This document shows positions 27,757 through 35,764 of a stretch of 64,000 nt of DNA, piece after piece (the first letter of the stretch is position 1; the number at the start of each line of letters is the position of its first letter). The notes under the pieces are model-generated. The model did no database searches. It saw nothing but the letters and a program-made list of their open reading frames with translations, and had not been told where the DNA came from. Both the position numbers and the translations under genes were made by a program. Source of the DNA: Hyphomicrobium_A sp963724945 (GTDB lineage Bacteria > Pseudomonadota > Alphaproteobacteria > Rhizobiales > Hyphomicrobiaceae); the NCBI GenBank assembly GCA_963724945.1, contig CAVRWL010000003.1:1-64000 (forward strand), in the 5' to 3' direction.

Positions 27757-28083
27757 ATGGCAAATGCAGTGTCCGACAGCACCTTCGACCAGGAGGTCTT
27801 GAAGTCCACGGAGCCGGTTCTCGTGGACTTTTTTGCCGAATGGTGCGGGCCTTGCAAGGCCATGGCGCCGGCGCTCGAGCAGGTCGCCGAGGAGATGGCT
27901 GGCAAGATCAAGGTGGTGAAGCTCGACGTCGACCAGAACCCGGCGGTCACCGGCAAGTATGGCATCCGCGCCATGCCGACGCTCATTCTCTTCAAGAATG
28001 GTCAGGTCGCGGCCCAGCACACAGGCGCGCTGGTGCAGAAGAAGAAGCTCGAGGACTGGATCAACTCCTCGGTCATGGCGTAA
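27757..28083 (+). CDS. trxA: thioredoxin
   Basis: 108 residues from the ATG at 27757, with AAGGAG upstream. Active site WCGPC in DFFAEWCGPCKAMAP, and the cis-proline in IRAMPTLILFKNGQ. Reduces disulfides of cytoplasmic proteins using electrons from thioredoxin reductase. The addA-trxA neighbourhood is conserved in Rhizobiales. A strong rho-independent terminator begins 25 bp after the stop, ending the addB-addA-trxA unit. Confidence 0.97.
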   Translation: MANAVSDSTFDQEVLKSTEPVLVDFFAEWCGPCKAMAPALEQVAEEMAGKIKVVKLDVDQNPAVTGKYGIRAMPTLILFKNGQVAAQHTGALVQKKKLEDWINSSVMA

Positions 28084-28108
28084 GCAGCGCCGAACATACG
28101 AACGTTGC

Positions 28109-28139
28109 AACGGCCCCGCTTCGCGGGGCCGTTTCGTTC
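28109..28139 (+). terminator. rho-independent terminator after trxA
   Basis: Stem AACGGCCCCGC, TTC loop, GCGGGGCCGTT at 28109-28133, followed by the T-rich tttcgttctt. Perfect 11-bp stem. Confidence 0.9.
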
Positions 28140-28259
28140 TTGGACGTGGCCAGACCTTCGCCGGCTCCATGAAGGAGCACGACCGTTGCGGGCGCAGCGA
28201 CGTGGCAGTATCGGTACAGTCAGCGGTGGTGCAGCCCGTCACCTTGAGCGGAGATGAGC

Positions 28260-28466
28260 ATGAGCAAGGACCAGCTATTTGTCGAACGCCGCCCGGAGGG
28301 GGACTACGCCGTCCGCAAGGGAAATTCGGATAGGGCAAGCGCGGTTCTCCCCACGCAGGCGGAGGCCATCAAGCGCGCGCGCGAAATGAACCCGGGGCAT
28401 AAGCCGCTCGTCGAGCGGGTTCGGCGGACGGGCGTCGGCAAGCCTGACAAGTGGCGCACGCCTTAA
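28260..28466 (+). CDS. DUF2188-like small protein
   Basis: 68 residues (MSKDQLFVERRPEGDYAVRK). The ATG at 28260 is preferred over 28254 because GGAG then lies six bases upstream. The pattern is typical of DUF2188: an N-terminal strand 'VERRPEGDYAVRKGNSDRAS', a central TQAEAIKRAREMNPG helix and a basic end. Function unknown; family members are short and often stress-associated. Confidence 0.65.
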   Translation: MSKDQLFVERRPEGDYAVRKGNSDRASAVLPTQAEAIKRAREMNPGHKPLVERVRRTGVGKPDKWRTP

Positions 28467-28490
28467 GTCTCACACTTGGAGTGGGACTGC

Positions 28491-28529
28491 CCCTCACCCG
28501 ACCACCTTCCCCGCAAGCGGGGAGAGGGA
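28491..28529. repeat. REP-like palindrome
   Basis: cccctcaccc then ccttccccgc..gcggggagaggg, same family and orientation as 1651-1693. No DUF559 gene is adjacent to this copy. It sits in the 228-bp gap before the CAP-domain gene. Confidence 0.7.
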
Positions 28530-28694
28530 AAATCAATTGGCTTGCGGCTCAACGCCTTCCTGCAGGCCGACCACAGCGGCGGCATCCCTAAAGCCCATCC
28601 ACCTTCCGCTCAGCGGCTTGCAAAGTTGCAGCGACTTTCATGTGTTGCATTGCATTGGCCGCCCCGCAAACACCGGGCTGATGGAGGAGTGATA

Positions 28695-29291
28695 ATGCTC
28701 CGGGTCCCTTGCTTGATGTCTTTGATTATTGCCCTGCCGCTCGCCGGGCATGCCGGTGAGCGTCCCAATGTGCGCACCAGCGAGTGGCGCACACAAACGA
28801 TCACGCTTCCGCATGCTCCCGATCCCGTCATTCAGGGCCCCGCAACCGCTCCGCCCCCGCCACGGCAACTGAATGTTTTCGAACGAGAAGCGGCGCAAAC
28901 GATCAAGCTCACCAACGACTTTCGTCGCAGGAACGGCCTTCCGGAATTCAAAGAAGATACGGTCTGCACTGCCGCGGCCTTCGATCATGCCCAGGACATG
29001 GCGAGACGAAGCTATTTCGACCACTTCGGACCCGATGGCAGCTCACCAACCATCCGCTACCAACGCCGCAATACCACGCATCAACGCGTGATCAGGATTA
29101 CGGAAAACATCGCCAGAGGAAACGGGACCACGCCGGAGAGCGCGCTCAAAATGTGGCTCAACTCGCCAGGCCACCGCAAACACCTAGTCGGAACGGAAAT
29201 GGATCACATCGGCGTCGGTGTTGCCAACGGCTCCTGCTTCTTCGCACCGTGCACCTACTTCGTCCAATGCTTCTCGCACTGGCCTCGTTAG
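28695..29291 (+). CDS. secreted CAP/SCP-domain protein
   Basis: 198 residues from the ATG at 28695 (GGAGG upstream). Signal peptide MLRVPCLMSLIIALPLAGHA. A Pro-rich linker (GPATAPPPPRQLN) leads into a CAP domain: TNDFRRRNGLPEFKEDTVCT, AAAFDHAQDMARRSYFDHFG, ITENIARGN and MWLNSPGHRKHLV, which carry the conserved His and Glu residues. Bacterial CAP proteins are extracytoplasmic and of uncertain function, some acting as proteases or adhesins. Base composition is lower in GC than the flanks. Convergent with folC. Confidence 0.85.
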   Translation: MLRVPCLMSLIIALPLAGHAGERPNVRTSEWRTQTITLPHAPDPVIQGPATAPPPPRQLNVFEREAAQTIKLTNDFRRRNGLPEFKEDTVCTAAAFDHAQDMARRSYFDHFGPDGSSPTIRYQRRNTTHQRVIRITENIARGNGTTPESALKMWLNSPGHRKHLVGTEMDHIGVGVANGSCFFAPCTYFVQCFSHWPR

Positions 29292-29306
29292 CTCGGTCTG
29301 GGCGGT

Positions 29307-30650
29307 CTAGTTCGCCTGCGGCTCGACGCCTTCCTGCAGGCCGAGCACATGTCCGGCGAGGTAGAGCGAGCCGCAGATGAGGATGCGCTTCGGGCCCGCC
29401 TCGAACTGATCGGTGCGCTTCAACGCGCTCTCGACCCCGTCCGCCCATTCGGCCTCGAGCCCGACGCTGCGCGCCGTCTCCGCGAGCACCTCGGGTGCGT
29501 GCGGCGTCTCGTGCGCGCGCGGGATCGGCACGGTGACGACGTGGCGGGCCAGGCCGCGGAACGCCGACAGGAAGCCGGCCGAGTCCTTTAAGCCCATCAT
29601 GCCGACGATGAGATGCAGGGGCTTGGGCGCGCGCTCCTCCAGATCCGCGAGCGTCTGCGCCAGCGCGCGGCCAGCGGCAGGGTTGTGGCCGCCGTCGAGC
29701 CACAGCTCGGCGCCGGGCTTCAGAAGCGATGGCAGCGGACCGGCATCGAGCCGCTGCATGCGCGCGGGCCAGCGTGCGCTTGTCAGCCCCGACTCGATTG
29801 CCCATTCGTCGAGCCCCAGCCCCGGCAGGCGGGCGCCGAGCTGCAGCGCGGCTGCGACCGCAGTGCCGGCGTTGACGACCTGGTGGCGGCCGATGAGGAC
29901 GGGGAGCGGAAGGTCGAGGAGCGCCTCCTCCGACTGCACGATGAGGCGCCCGCGCTGCTCGTAAGCGTCAAAGTGCTCGCCCCACATGACGAGCGGGGCT
30001 GAGAGCCGTGCTGCCTCCTTGCGGATCACGTCCTCGGCCTCGGGCTCCTGCTGCGCGACGACGACGGGAACGTTCGCGCGCAGGATGCCGGTCTTCTCGT
30101 ACGCGATCTTGGCGAGCGTCGCGCCGAGCTTTTCGGAATGATCGAGGGAGACCGGCGTGATGACGGTGAGCGCGGAGCGCTCGATGACGTTGGTGGCGTC
30201 GAGCCGCCCCCCGAGCCCGACCTCGAGCAGAAGCACGTCGGCGGGGTGCTCGGCGAAGGCGAGGAAGGCTGCAGCCGTGGTGATCTCGAACTGGGTGATG
30301 TCGTCGGCCCCGTTGATCGCCTGCGTGCGCGTCAACACGTCGATCAAGGTCTCTTCGCCGATGGCGCGCGCGTTGCCGTCGGCACCGCTAAGCTCGATGC
30401 GCTCGTGGAAGCGCACCAGATGCGGCGAGGTGTAGACGTGCACGCGCGCGCCCGCCGCCTCGAGCATCGCCTTCAAGTAGGCCGTGACCGAGCCCTTGCC
30501 GTTGGTGCCGGCGACGTGCACGACGGGCGGCAGCCGCTTGTGCGGGTCGCCGAGCTTGGCGAGCAGCCGCTCGACGCGCCCGAGCGACAGGTCGATCAGC
30601 AGCGGATGCAGGAGCTTCAACTCGGCGAGGAGCTTGGCGCTCGTCGGCAT
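29307..30650 (-). CDS. folC: folylpolyglutamate/dihydrofolate synthase
   Basis: 447 residues. Adds glutamate to dihydropteroate and to folates. ATP loop HVAGTNGKGSVTAYLKAML, DDITQFEITTAAAFLAF, LLLEVGLGGRLDATNVI, LWLDGGHNPAAGRALAQTL. Start MPTSAKLLAELKLLHPLLID with GGAAGGAA upstream. It lies 144 bp downstream of accD, the conserved accD-folC order of Proteobacteria. Confidence 0.96.
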   Translation of the reverse strand: MPTSAKLLAELKLLHPLLIDLSLGRVERLLAKLGDPHKRLPPVVHVAGTNGKGSVTAYLKAMLEAAGARVHVYTSPHLVRFHERIELSGADGNARAIGEETLIDVLTRTQAINGADDITQFEITTAAAFLAFAEHPADVLLLEVGLGGRLDATNVIERSALTVITPVSLDHSEKLGATLAKIAYEKTGILRANVPVVVAQQEPEAEDVIRKEAARLSAPLVMWGEHFDAYEQRGRLIVQSEEALLDLPLPVLIGRHQVVNAGTAVAAALQLGARLPGLGLDEWAIESGLTSARWPARMQRLDAGPLPSLLKPGAELWLDGGHNPAAGRALAQTLADLEERAPKPLHLIVGMMGLKDSAGFLSAFRGLARHVVTVPIPRAHETPHAPEVLAETARSVGLEAEWADGVESALKRTDQFEAGPKRILICGSLYLAGHVLGLQEGVEPQAN

Positions 30651-30794
30651 TTCCTTCCCTCTCGCCTGCTCTCAAGGGTCCGCGCCTATACCGGACCCGC
30701 CTTGTTGGGCCGAACCCTTGGCGAGGTTCCGCCGCACCGTCCTTGTTGCATTGGAAAAGGCGCCGGCCAGACGGCGGGCACCCGTTGCCCCTCG

Positions 30795-31896
30795 TCAGGG
30801 ATGCTGCCCGTCCTTCGATAGCGAGCGCTTTTTTGCCGTCTCGTCGTCCTTGCGCTGAGCCTCGCGCGGCTCGAGCCGCGAGGCATCGAAGCGCTCCTCG
30901 GGCCCGAGGACCTCGGGCTCGATCGCGGGCTCCGCCGGCGGCCGGCTCCCCAACTCGATCAGATTGGCATCGACCGCGCGCCCGTTGACGTAGGGCTGAC
31001 CGTTGAGCCGCTTGCTCTTGCCGCGCTCGGCGGATTTCGGCGCGGATCCGCACCATCAGCAATTGGCAGATCCGGCTCAGCGTCTCGCGCATCTTGTGGC
31101 GATGCACGACCATGTCGATCATGCCGTGCGCCAAGAGGTACTCGGCGCGCTGGAAGCCTTCGGGCAGCTGCTCGCGGATCGTCTGCTGAATGACGCGCGG
31201 ACCCGCAAAGCAAATGAGCGCGCCCGGCTCGGCGATGTGGATGTCGCCCAGCATGGCGTAGGAGGCCGTCACGCCGCCCGTCGTCGGGTCGGTCAGCACG
31301 ACGACATAGGGCAGGCCCGCCTCGCGCAGCTTCTGCACGGCAATCGTCGTGCGCGGCATCTGCATGAGCGAGAGGATGCCTTCCTGCATGCGCGCGCCGC
31401 CCGAGGCGGCAAACAGGATGAAGGGTGTCTTCTTCTCGACCGCGCGCAACAGCCCGGCGATCACCGCCTCGCCCGCCGCCATGCCGAGCGACCCGGCCAT
31501 GAAGCGGAAGTCCTGCGCGGCGGCAACGATCTGCTGGCCGTCCAGCGTTCCCTCGCCGACGAGGATCGCGTCATCGAGGCCGGTCGCCGCCTTTGCGTCG
31601 CGCAGACGATCCGTATAGCGGCGCCCGTCGCGAAACTTCAGAGGATCCTGGGCGACGGCGTGCACCGCCACCTTCTCGTAGGTGCCGCCGTCGAAGAGAT
31701 GGACGAGGCGCGCATCCGCGCCCATGCGCATGTGGTAGTTCGAGCCGGGCACGACGAACTGGTTGGCCTCGAGGTCCTTGTAGAAGACCATCTGGCCGGT
31801 CTCGGGGCATTTCACCCACAGATTGTCCGGCACCTCGCGCTTCGTCGTGAGGAAGCTGCGTATCTTCGGGCGGACAACGTTGTTGATCCAATTCAC
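30795..31896 (-). CDS. accD: acetyl-CoA carboxylase carboxyltransferase beta subunit, one frameshift
   Basis: About 366 residues. Transfers the carboxyl group from biotin to acetyl-CoA with AccA. Start MNWINNVVRPKIRSFLTTKR; core ILFAASGGARMQEGILSLMQ and VVLTDPTTGGVTASYAMLGD. The zinc-ribbon region has only one Cys (CPETGQMVFYKDLEAN), as I recall for other Rhizobiales. A one-base excess around 31030-31075 ends the alignment after CQLLMVR; the other frame then gives KSKRLNGQPYVNGRAVDANL and a charged tail to the stop at 30795. The downstream gene is folC, upstream trpA. Confidence 0.94.
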
Positions 31897-32080
31897 GCTT
31901 ATTGGCCTCTCAACCAGCCTCGCCGGCTCGCTCGCCGCGCTTGCCTTCCAGGCGCGGGCCAGGGCCGCATCGCTAGCGACCCAAGAGTAGCATATCGAAC
32001 CGCGCGGAACCCCTTATATGGTCCTTTTCCCGCATTGCAGCAATTCGTGCGGTGCCGGCCTTTGGACCTTCCGGCGCGGT

Positions 32081-32908
32081 CTAGGCGGCCCGCAGGGCTC
32101 CCGCCAGAGACTGCACCAAGTCTAGGACAGACGGCACCGTCTTGCTAGTGGAGCCCCCGTCGGCGCCAAGGCTCCGCTCGATCGCGCTAACCAAGGCCGA
32201 GCCGACGACCACAGCGTCGGCCACCTCGGCGAGCGCTCTCGCCTGCTCGCCGCTCTTTATGCCAAAGCCGACGGCGACGGGAAGGCTCGTTTTCTTCTTG
32301 ATTAGCCCAACATGGGTGTGAACGGCGTTAACATCGGGCGCCGCCGATCCGGTAATTCCCGTGATCGACACGTAGTAGAGAAAGCCCGACGTATTGCGCA
32401 GGACCGCCGGCAAGCGTTTGGCATCCGTCGTCGGGGCGGCGAGGCGGATGAAATTGAGCCCAACCTCGGCCGCCGGCAGGCACAGCTCGTCGTCGGCCTC
32501 GGGCGGAACGTCGACGACGATGAGCCCGTCGACGCCGGCAGCAAGCGCGTCCTTCAGAAACGCCTCGCCCGGATAGACGTAGATCGGATTGTAGTAGCCC
32601 ATGAGCACGATGGGCGTCTCGGAATTGGTCTTGCGAAACTCGGAGACGAGCTGAAGCGTCTTCCTCATCTTGTGCCCGGCATGAAGCGCGCGCAGCGAGG
32701 AGGCCTGGATCGCCGGGCCGTCGGCCATCGGATCGGAGAACGGCATGCCGAGCTCGATCACGTCGGCGCCGGCCTTGGGCAGCCCGAGGAGGATCTTCCT
32801 CGAGGTCTCGAGATCGGGATCGCCGGCGGTGACGAAGGTGACGAGCCCTTTGCGGCCCTCGGCCTTCAATTTCGCGAAGCGGCGATCGATGCGCGTTTCT
32901 TTTGTCAC
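32081..32908 (-). CDS. trpA: tryptophan synthase alpha subunit with re-created start
   Basis: 275 residues from a GTG start at 32908. Cleaves indole-glycerol phosphate to indole. Motifs: GLVTFVTAGDPDLETSRKIL, DVIELGMPFSDPMADGPAIQ (catalytic Glu and Asp), LMGYYNPIYVYPGEAFLKDA, AVGFGIKSGEQARALAEVAD. The start is not the native one. A second copy of the first 19 codons with ATG lies 551 bp upstream (33459), separated by a REP-DUF559-REP cassette. GAGG sits seven bases before the GTG inside the insert, and the GTG overlaps the stop of the interrupted upstream frame (GTGA). Confidence 0.95.
   Translation of the reverse strand: MTKETRIDRRFAKLKAEGRKGLVTFVTAGDPDLETSRKILLGLPKAGADVIELGMPFSDPMADGPAIQASSLRALHAGHKMRKTLQLVSEFRKTNSETPIVLMGYYNPIYVYPGEAFLKDALAAGVDGLIVVDVPPEADDELCLPAAEVGLNFIRLAAPTTDAKRLPAVLRNTSGFLYYVSITGITGSAAPDVNAVHTHVGLIKKKTSLPVAVGFGIKSGEQARALAEVADAVVVGSALVSAIERSLGADGGSTSKTVPSVLDLVQSLAGALRAA
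32852..32907 (-). repeat. 56-bp direct repeat, inner copy (start of intact trpA)
   Basis: Matches 33403-33458 at 50 of 56 positions. It encodes (V/M)TKETRIDRRFAKLKAEGR. All six differences to the outer copy are synonymous: ACG/ACA, TTC/TTT, AAA/AAG, TTG/CTC (two changes) and GCC/GCA. It bounds the DUF559 cassette on the trpA side. Confidence 0.9.
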
Positions 32909-32929
32909 GCGCAAGCCTCGTGCAAACTC

Positions 32930-32980
32930 ACCTCTCCCCGGTGGGGAGAGGTCGGCCGCGAAAGCGGCCGGGTGAGGGGG
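32930..32980 (+). repeat. REP-like terminal repeat, left end of DUF559 cassette
   Basis: acctctccccggtggggaga..gtcgg, a small hairpin (ccgc gaaa gcgg), then ccgggtgaggggg. Its outer 26 nt match the reverse complement of the right end (33328-33383) with one mismatch, and its inner 13 nt match exactly; only the central hairpin differs. The terminal 'gggtgaggggg' directly abuts the ATG of the DUF559 gene and can serve as its ribosome-binding site. Confidence 0.85.
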
Positions 32981-33322
32981 ATGGACCGCTTCAAGCGTGC
33001 GCAATCGCTGCGACGCGCACACACAAGCGCAGAAGCACGCCTTTGGCGCAAGCTCCGAGGGCGCCAACTGGCGCGCTGGAAGTTTCGTCGCCAGCATCCG
33101 ATCGACCGCTTCATCGTTGATTTTGTAACGCTTGACGGGAAGCTCATCGTCGAGGTCGACGGTGCCACCCACTCGACACCGCTCGAGATCGGGCGCGATA
33201 AGGAGCGCACCCGCATTCTTGAATCACTTGGGTTCCACATCGTTCGTGTCACCAACGAGGATGTGTTCACCAACCTCGACGGCGTGCTCGACACAATCCT
33301 GCATGAGCTCGGCTCGATCTGA
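32981..33322 (+). CDS. DUF559 protein within an inverted-REP cassette in trpA
   Basis: 113 residues, MDRFKRAQSLRRAHTSAEAR onward. The PD-(D/E)XK-type core is FIVDFVTLDGKLIVEVDGATH, with the C-terminal LGFHIVRVTNEDVFTNLDGV. It is the opposite strand to the trp operon. The start codon follows the left REP end without a gap, and the stop lies 5 bp before the right REP end, so the cassette is just gene plus ends. Related to the DUF559 gene at 1189-1548 (same EVDGATH and NEDV motifs). Family biochemistry is largely unknown; the nuclease fold and its setting suggest a self-mobilising or repair-type nuclease (inference). Confidence 0.9.
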   Translation: MDRFKRAQSLRRAHTSAEARLWRKLRGRQLARWKFRRQHPIDRFIVDFVTLDGKLIVEVDGATHSTPLEIGRDKERTRILESLGFHIVRVTNEDVFTNLDGVLDTILHELGSI

Positions 33323-33327
33323 TAGTG

Positions 33328-33383
33328 CCCCCTCACCCGGTTCCGGCTACGCCGGAACCGACCTCTCCCCACCGGAGAGAGGT
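33328..33383 (-). repeat. REP-like terminal repeat, right end of DUF559 cassette
   Basis: ccccctcaccc, a ggttccggc..gccggaacc hairpin, then acctctccccaccggagaga. Inverted partner of 32930-32980. The central hairpin has a different sequence but is again self-complementary, so structure rather than sequence is kept. Confidence 0.85.
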
Positions 33384-33402
33384 AAAAAGCACCGCTCCTG
33401 TC

Positions 33403-33458
33403 GCGGCCCTCTGCCTTGAGCTTCGCAAAGCGGCGATCGATGCGTGTTTCTTTTGTCA
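33403..33458 (-). repeat. 56-bp direct repeat, outer copy (native trpA start)
   Basis: Pairs with 32852-32907 (50/56 identical). It includes the native ATG of trpA, joined by a 4-bp overlap to the upstream gene. Confidence 0.9.
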
Positions 33459-33767
33459 TCGATTATCCGCTTCCTCATCATCTTGCTGCGACGTGCCGAG
33501 CTGCTCTGGTGATAACTCACCAAGGACGACTAGTCCGACTGGCCTCCCGTCCCGCCTGATTGGGATTGTGCCGAGCATCCACTTTGAGAAATCGTGAGCC
33601 CTGACACGATCCGTCTTGTCGAACCACTCGCAGCTTACCTTCGCGCGCCTGACGCTCTTTACAGTCATTGGCGGGCCGCCGGAGTTTAGATAGACGACGA
33701 CGCCTGCTTTAATTGGCGTATCGCCGCCCAGTAATCGTCGAGCTATGTGCTGATCGACTTCACTCAC
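33456..33767 (-). CDS. DUF2158-like protein inside the trp operon
   Basis: 103 residues from a GTG at 33767 that overlaps the trpB stop (GTGA). The family pattern KAGVVVYLNSGGPPMTVKSV and CEWFDKTDRVRAHDFS is clear: a small beta-rich domain starting with a Gly/Val strand and 'SGGPxMTV'. A longer than usual C-terminal part (SPEQLGTSQQDDEEADNR) ends at a stop overlapping the native trpA ATG (ATGA). Function unknown. Its place between trpB and trpA is unusual, and its lower GC hints at later arrival. Confidence 0.75.
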   Translation of the reverse strand: MSEVDQHIARRLLGGDTPIKAGVVVYLNSGGPPMTVKSVRRAKVSCEWFDKTDRVRAHDFSKWMLGTIPIRRDGRPVGLVVLGELSPEQLGTSQQDDEEADNR

Positions 33768-35032
33768 ATCTCCATGCCGAGATGGCCGGCGACGGCGAAG
33801 ATGTCCTTGTCGCCGCGCCCGCACATGTTCATCACGAGAAGATTGTCCTCGGGCAACGTCGGCGCGAGCTTCTTAACGTAGGCGAGCGCGTGCGCGGGCT
33901 CGAGCGCCGGAATGATGCCCTCGAGCCTCGTGCACATCTGGAACGCATCGAGCGCCTCGGTGTCGGTCGCCGAGACATAGGTGACGCGCCCGGTATCCTT
34001 GAGCCAGGCGTGCTCGGGCCCGACGCCGGGATAGTCGAGGCCGGCCGAGATCGAATGGCCCTCGAGGATCTGCCCGTCGTCGTCCTGCAACAGATACGTG
34101 CGGTTGCCGTGCAGGACGCCGGGCTTGCCGCCGTTCATGGAGGCCGCGTGCCCGTTCGGCACGTTGAGCCCGTGGCCACCCGCCTCGACGCCGTAGATCT
34201 TGATGCTCTCGTCGTCGAGGAACGGATGGAACAGCCCCATCGCGTTGGAGCCGCCGCCGATGCAGGCAACGAGCGTGTCGGGCAAGCGCCCCTCGGCCTC
34301 CATCATCTGCTCGCGCACTTCCTTGCCGATCACCGACTGGAAATCGCGCACGAGCTCGGGATAAGGGTGCGGGCCGGCGACGGTGCCGATGATGTAGTAG
34401 GTGTCGCGCACGTTGGTCACCCAGTCGCGCAGCGCCTCGTTCATGGCGTCCTTCAAGGTGCCGGCACCGCTCGTCACCGGATTGACCTTGGCGCCCAACA
34501 GCTTCATGCGGAACACGTTGGGCTTCTGGCGCTCGACGTCGGTTGCACCCATGAAGATCTCGCAGGGCAGCCCGAAGCGCGCACACACGGTCGCAACCGC
34601 CACGCCGTGCTGGCCGGCGCCCGTCTCGGCGATGATGCGCGTTTTCCCCATGCGGCGCGCAAGCAGGATCTGGCCGAGGCAGTTGTTGATCTTGTGTGAG
34701 CCGGTGTGGTTGAGCTCATCGCGCTTGAAGTAGATCTTGGCGCCACCGCCGCCGGAGGCGGCAGACGCTTCACGCAAGTGCTCCGTCAGCCGCTCGGCGA
34801 AATAGAGCGGGCTCGGGCGCCCGGCATAATGCGCATTGAGATCGGCAAGCTCGGCGTGGAATTTCGGGTCCGCCTTGGCAGCGTCATAGGCCTGCTCGAG
34901 AGCGAGGATCAGCGGCATCAGCGTCTCGGCGACGAAGCGGCCGCCGAAGATGCCGAAATGCCCGCGCTCGTCCGGCCCACCACGAAACGTGTTGAGCTTG
35001 GCTTCACCGGAGCTGCTGCGCGTTACGGCCAT
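33764..35032 (-). CDS. trpB: tryptophan synthase beta subunit
   Basis: 422 residues. Condenses indole and serine with PLP. The PLP lysine is in NHTGSHKINNCLGQIL; GAGQHGVAVATVCARFGLPC, VACIGGGSNAMGLFHPFLDD (phosphate-binding loop) and SISAGLDYPGVGPEHAWL are all present. The ATG at 35032 is preferred over a TTG at 35047. It lies 11 bp after trpF and overlaps the DUF2158 gene. Confidence 0.97.
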   Translation of the reverse strand: MAVTRSSSGEAKLNTFRGGPDERGHFGIFGGRFVAETLMPLILALEQAYDAAKADPKFHAELADLNAHYAGRPSPLYFAERLTEHLREASAASGGGGAKIYFKRDELNHTGSHKINNCLGQILLARRMGKTRIIAETGAGQHGVAVATVCARFGLPCEIFMGATDVERQKPNVFRMKLLGAKVNPVTSGAGTLKDAMNEALRDWVTNVRDTYYIIGTVAGPHPYPELVRDFQSVIGKEVREQMMEAEGRLPDTLVACIGGGSNAMGLFHPFLDDESIKIYGVEAGGHGLNVPNGHAASMNGGKPGVLHGNRTYLLQDDDGQILEGHSISAGLDYPGVGPEHAWLKDTGRVTYVSATDTEALDAFQMCTRLEGIIPALEPAHALAYVKKLAPTLPEDNLLVMNMCGRGDKDIFAVAGHLGMEM

Positions 35033-35043
35033 TGCTGTCCCGT

Positions 35044-35727
35044 TCAACCCTTCTTCCGGTCCGCAAGAGAGGGACCTTGCTTAGCGGTCTTTGCCGCGTG
35101 AAGGAAGCGGCGGATCAGCTCGGCGTCCTTCTCGCCGGGGCTGCTCTCCACGCCCGAGGAGACGTCGACGGCAGAGGCCCCGGTCAAGCGAATAGCCTCG
35201 GCGACGTTGCGGGGCGTCAGGCCACCCGCCAGCATATAGGGGAATTTGCCGCGCACGCTCTCGAGCGCCCGCCAGTCGAAGGCGACGCCGTTGCCGCCCG
35301 GCAGCGCGCCGGCGCGGCCTTCCGGCGCCTTGGCATCGAACAGGATCAGGTCGGCCTTGCCGCAATAGGCAATCGCGGCCTCGGCATCCGCCGCACTGTC
35401 GACCTTGACCGCCTTCATCACCGGGCGCTTGGCGAGCCTCGCGATCTCGCCGACGCGCGCCGGGCTCTCGGCGCCGTGCAGCTGGATCATGTCGGGATCG
35501 ACCGCGGCGAGGACATCGGCGAGGCGGCGATCGTCGGGATCGACGAGGAGGGCGACGATCTTGGCGCGCCCGCGCGCCGTCTCGGCGAGCGCGCGCGCGG
35601 TCGCAAGATCGAGGTTGCGTGGGCTTTGCTCGCAGAACACGAGCCCGACGTAGTCGGCGCCAGCGGCTAGCGCCGCTTCGAGCGCCGCCTCGGTCTTCAA
35701 CCCGCAGATTTTCACGTCAACGGTCAT
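35044..35727 (-). CDS. trpF: phosphoribosylanthranilate isomerase
   Basis: 227 residues, TIM barrel. Isomerises phosphoribosylanthranilate in tryptophan synthesis. Opens MTVDVKICGLKTEAALEAAL with the catalytic Cys, then GADYVGLVFCEQSPRNL, DPDMIQLHGAE, and ends PYMLAGGLTPRNVAEAIRLT, VDVSSGVESSPGEKD. First gene of the trpF-trpB-DUF2158-trpA run. Confidence 0.97.
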   Translation of the reverse strand: MTVDVKICGLKTEAALEAALAAGADYVGLVFCEQSPRNLDLATARALAETARGRAKIVALLVDPDDRRLADVLAAVDPDMIQLHGAESPARVGEIARLAKRPVMKAVKVDSAADAEAAIAYCGKADLILFDAKAPEGRAGALPGGNGVAFDWRALESVRGKFPYMLAGGLTPRNVAEAIRLTGASAVDVSSGVESSPGEKDAELIRRFLHAAKTAKQGPSLADRKKG

Positions 35728-35764
35728 GGACCTTGGGACGGTGGACCTTGAGTAGGTGTGGCGG

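Larger units (their letters stand above)
32905..33459 (-). pseudogene. severed trpA 5' end reading through the insert
   Basis: The native trpA ATG at 33459 overlaps the stop of the DUF2158 gene (ATGA) and has AGGAAG upstream. After 19 native codons the frame enters the insert and stays open, antisense to the DUF559 gene, for 184 codons in all. It stops at TGA 32907-32905, which overlaps the GTG of the intact trpA by the string GTGA. The product past codon 19 has no recognisable fold. Its value may be to couple translation into trpA (inference). Confidence 0.6.

Noticed and set aside
32852..33458. Simple transposon target-site duplication
   Set aside because: 56 bp is far longer than usual and the silent-only divergence does not fit a neutral fragment.
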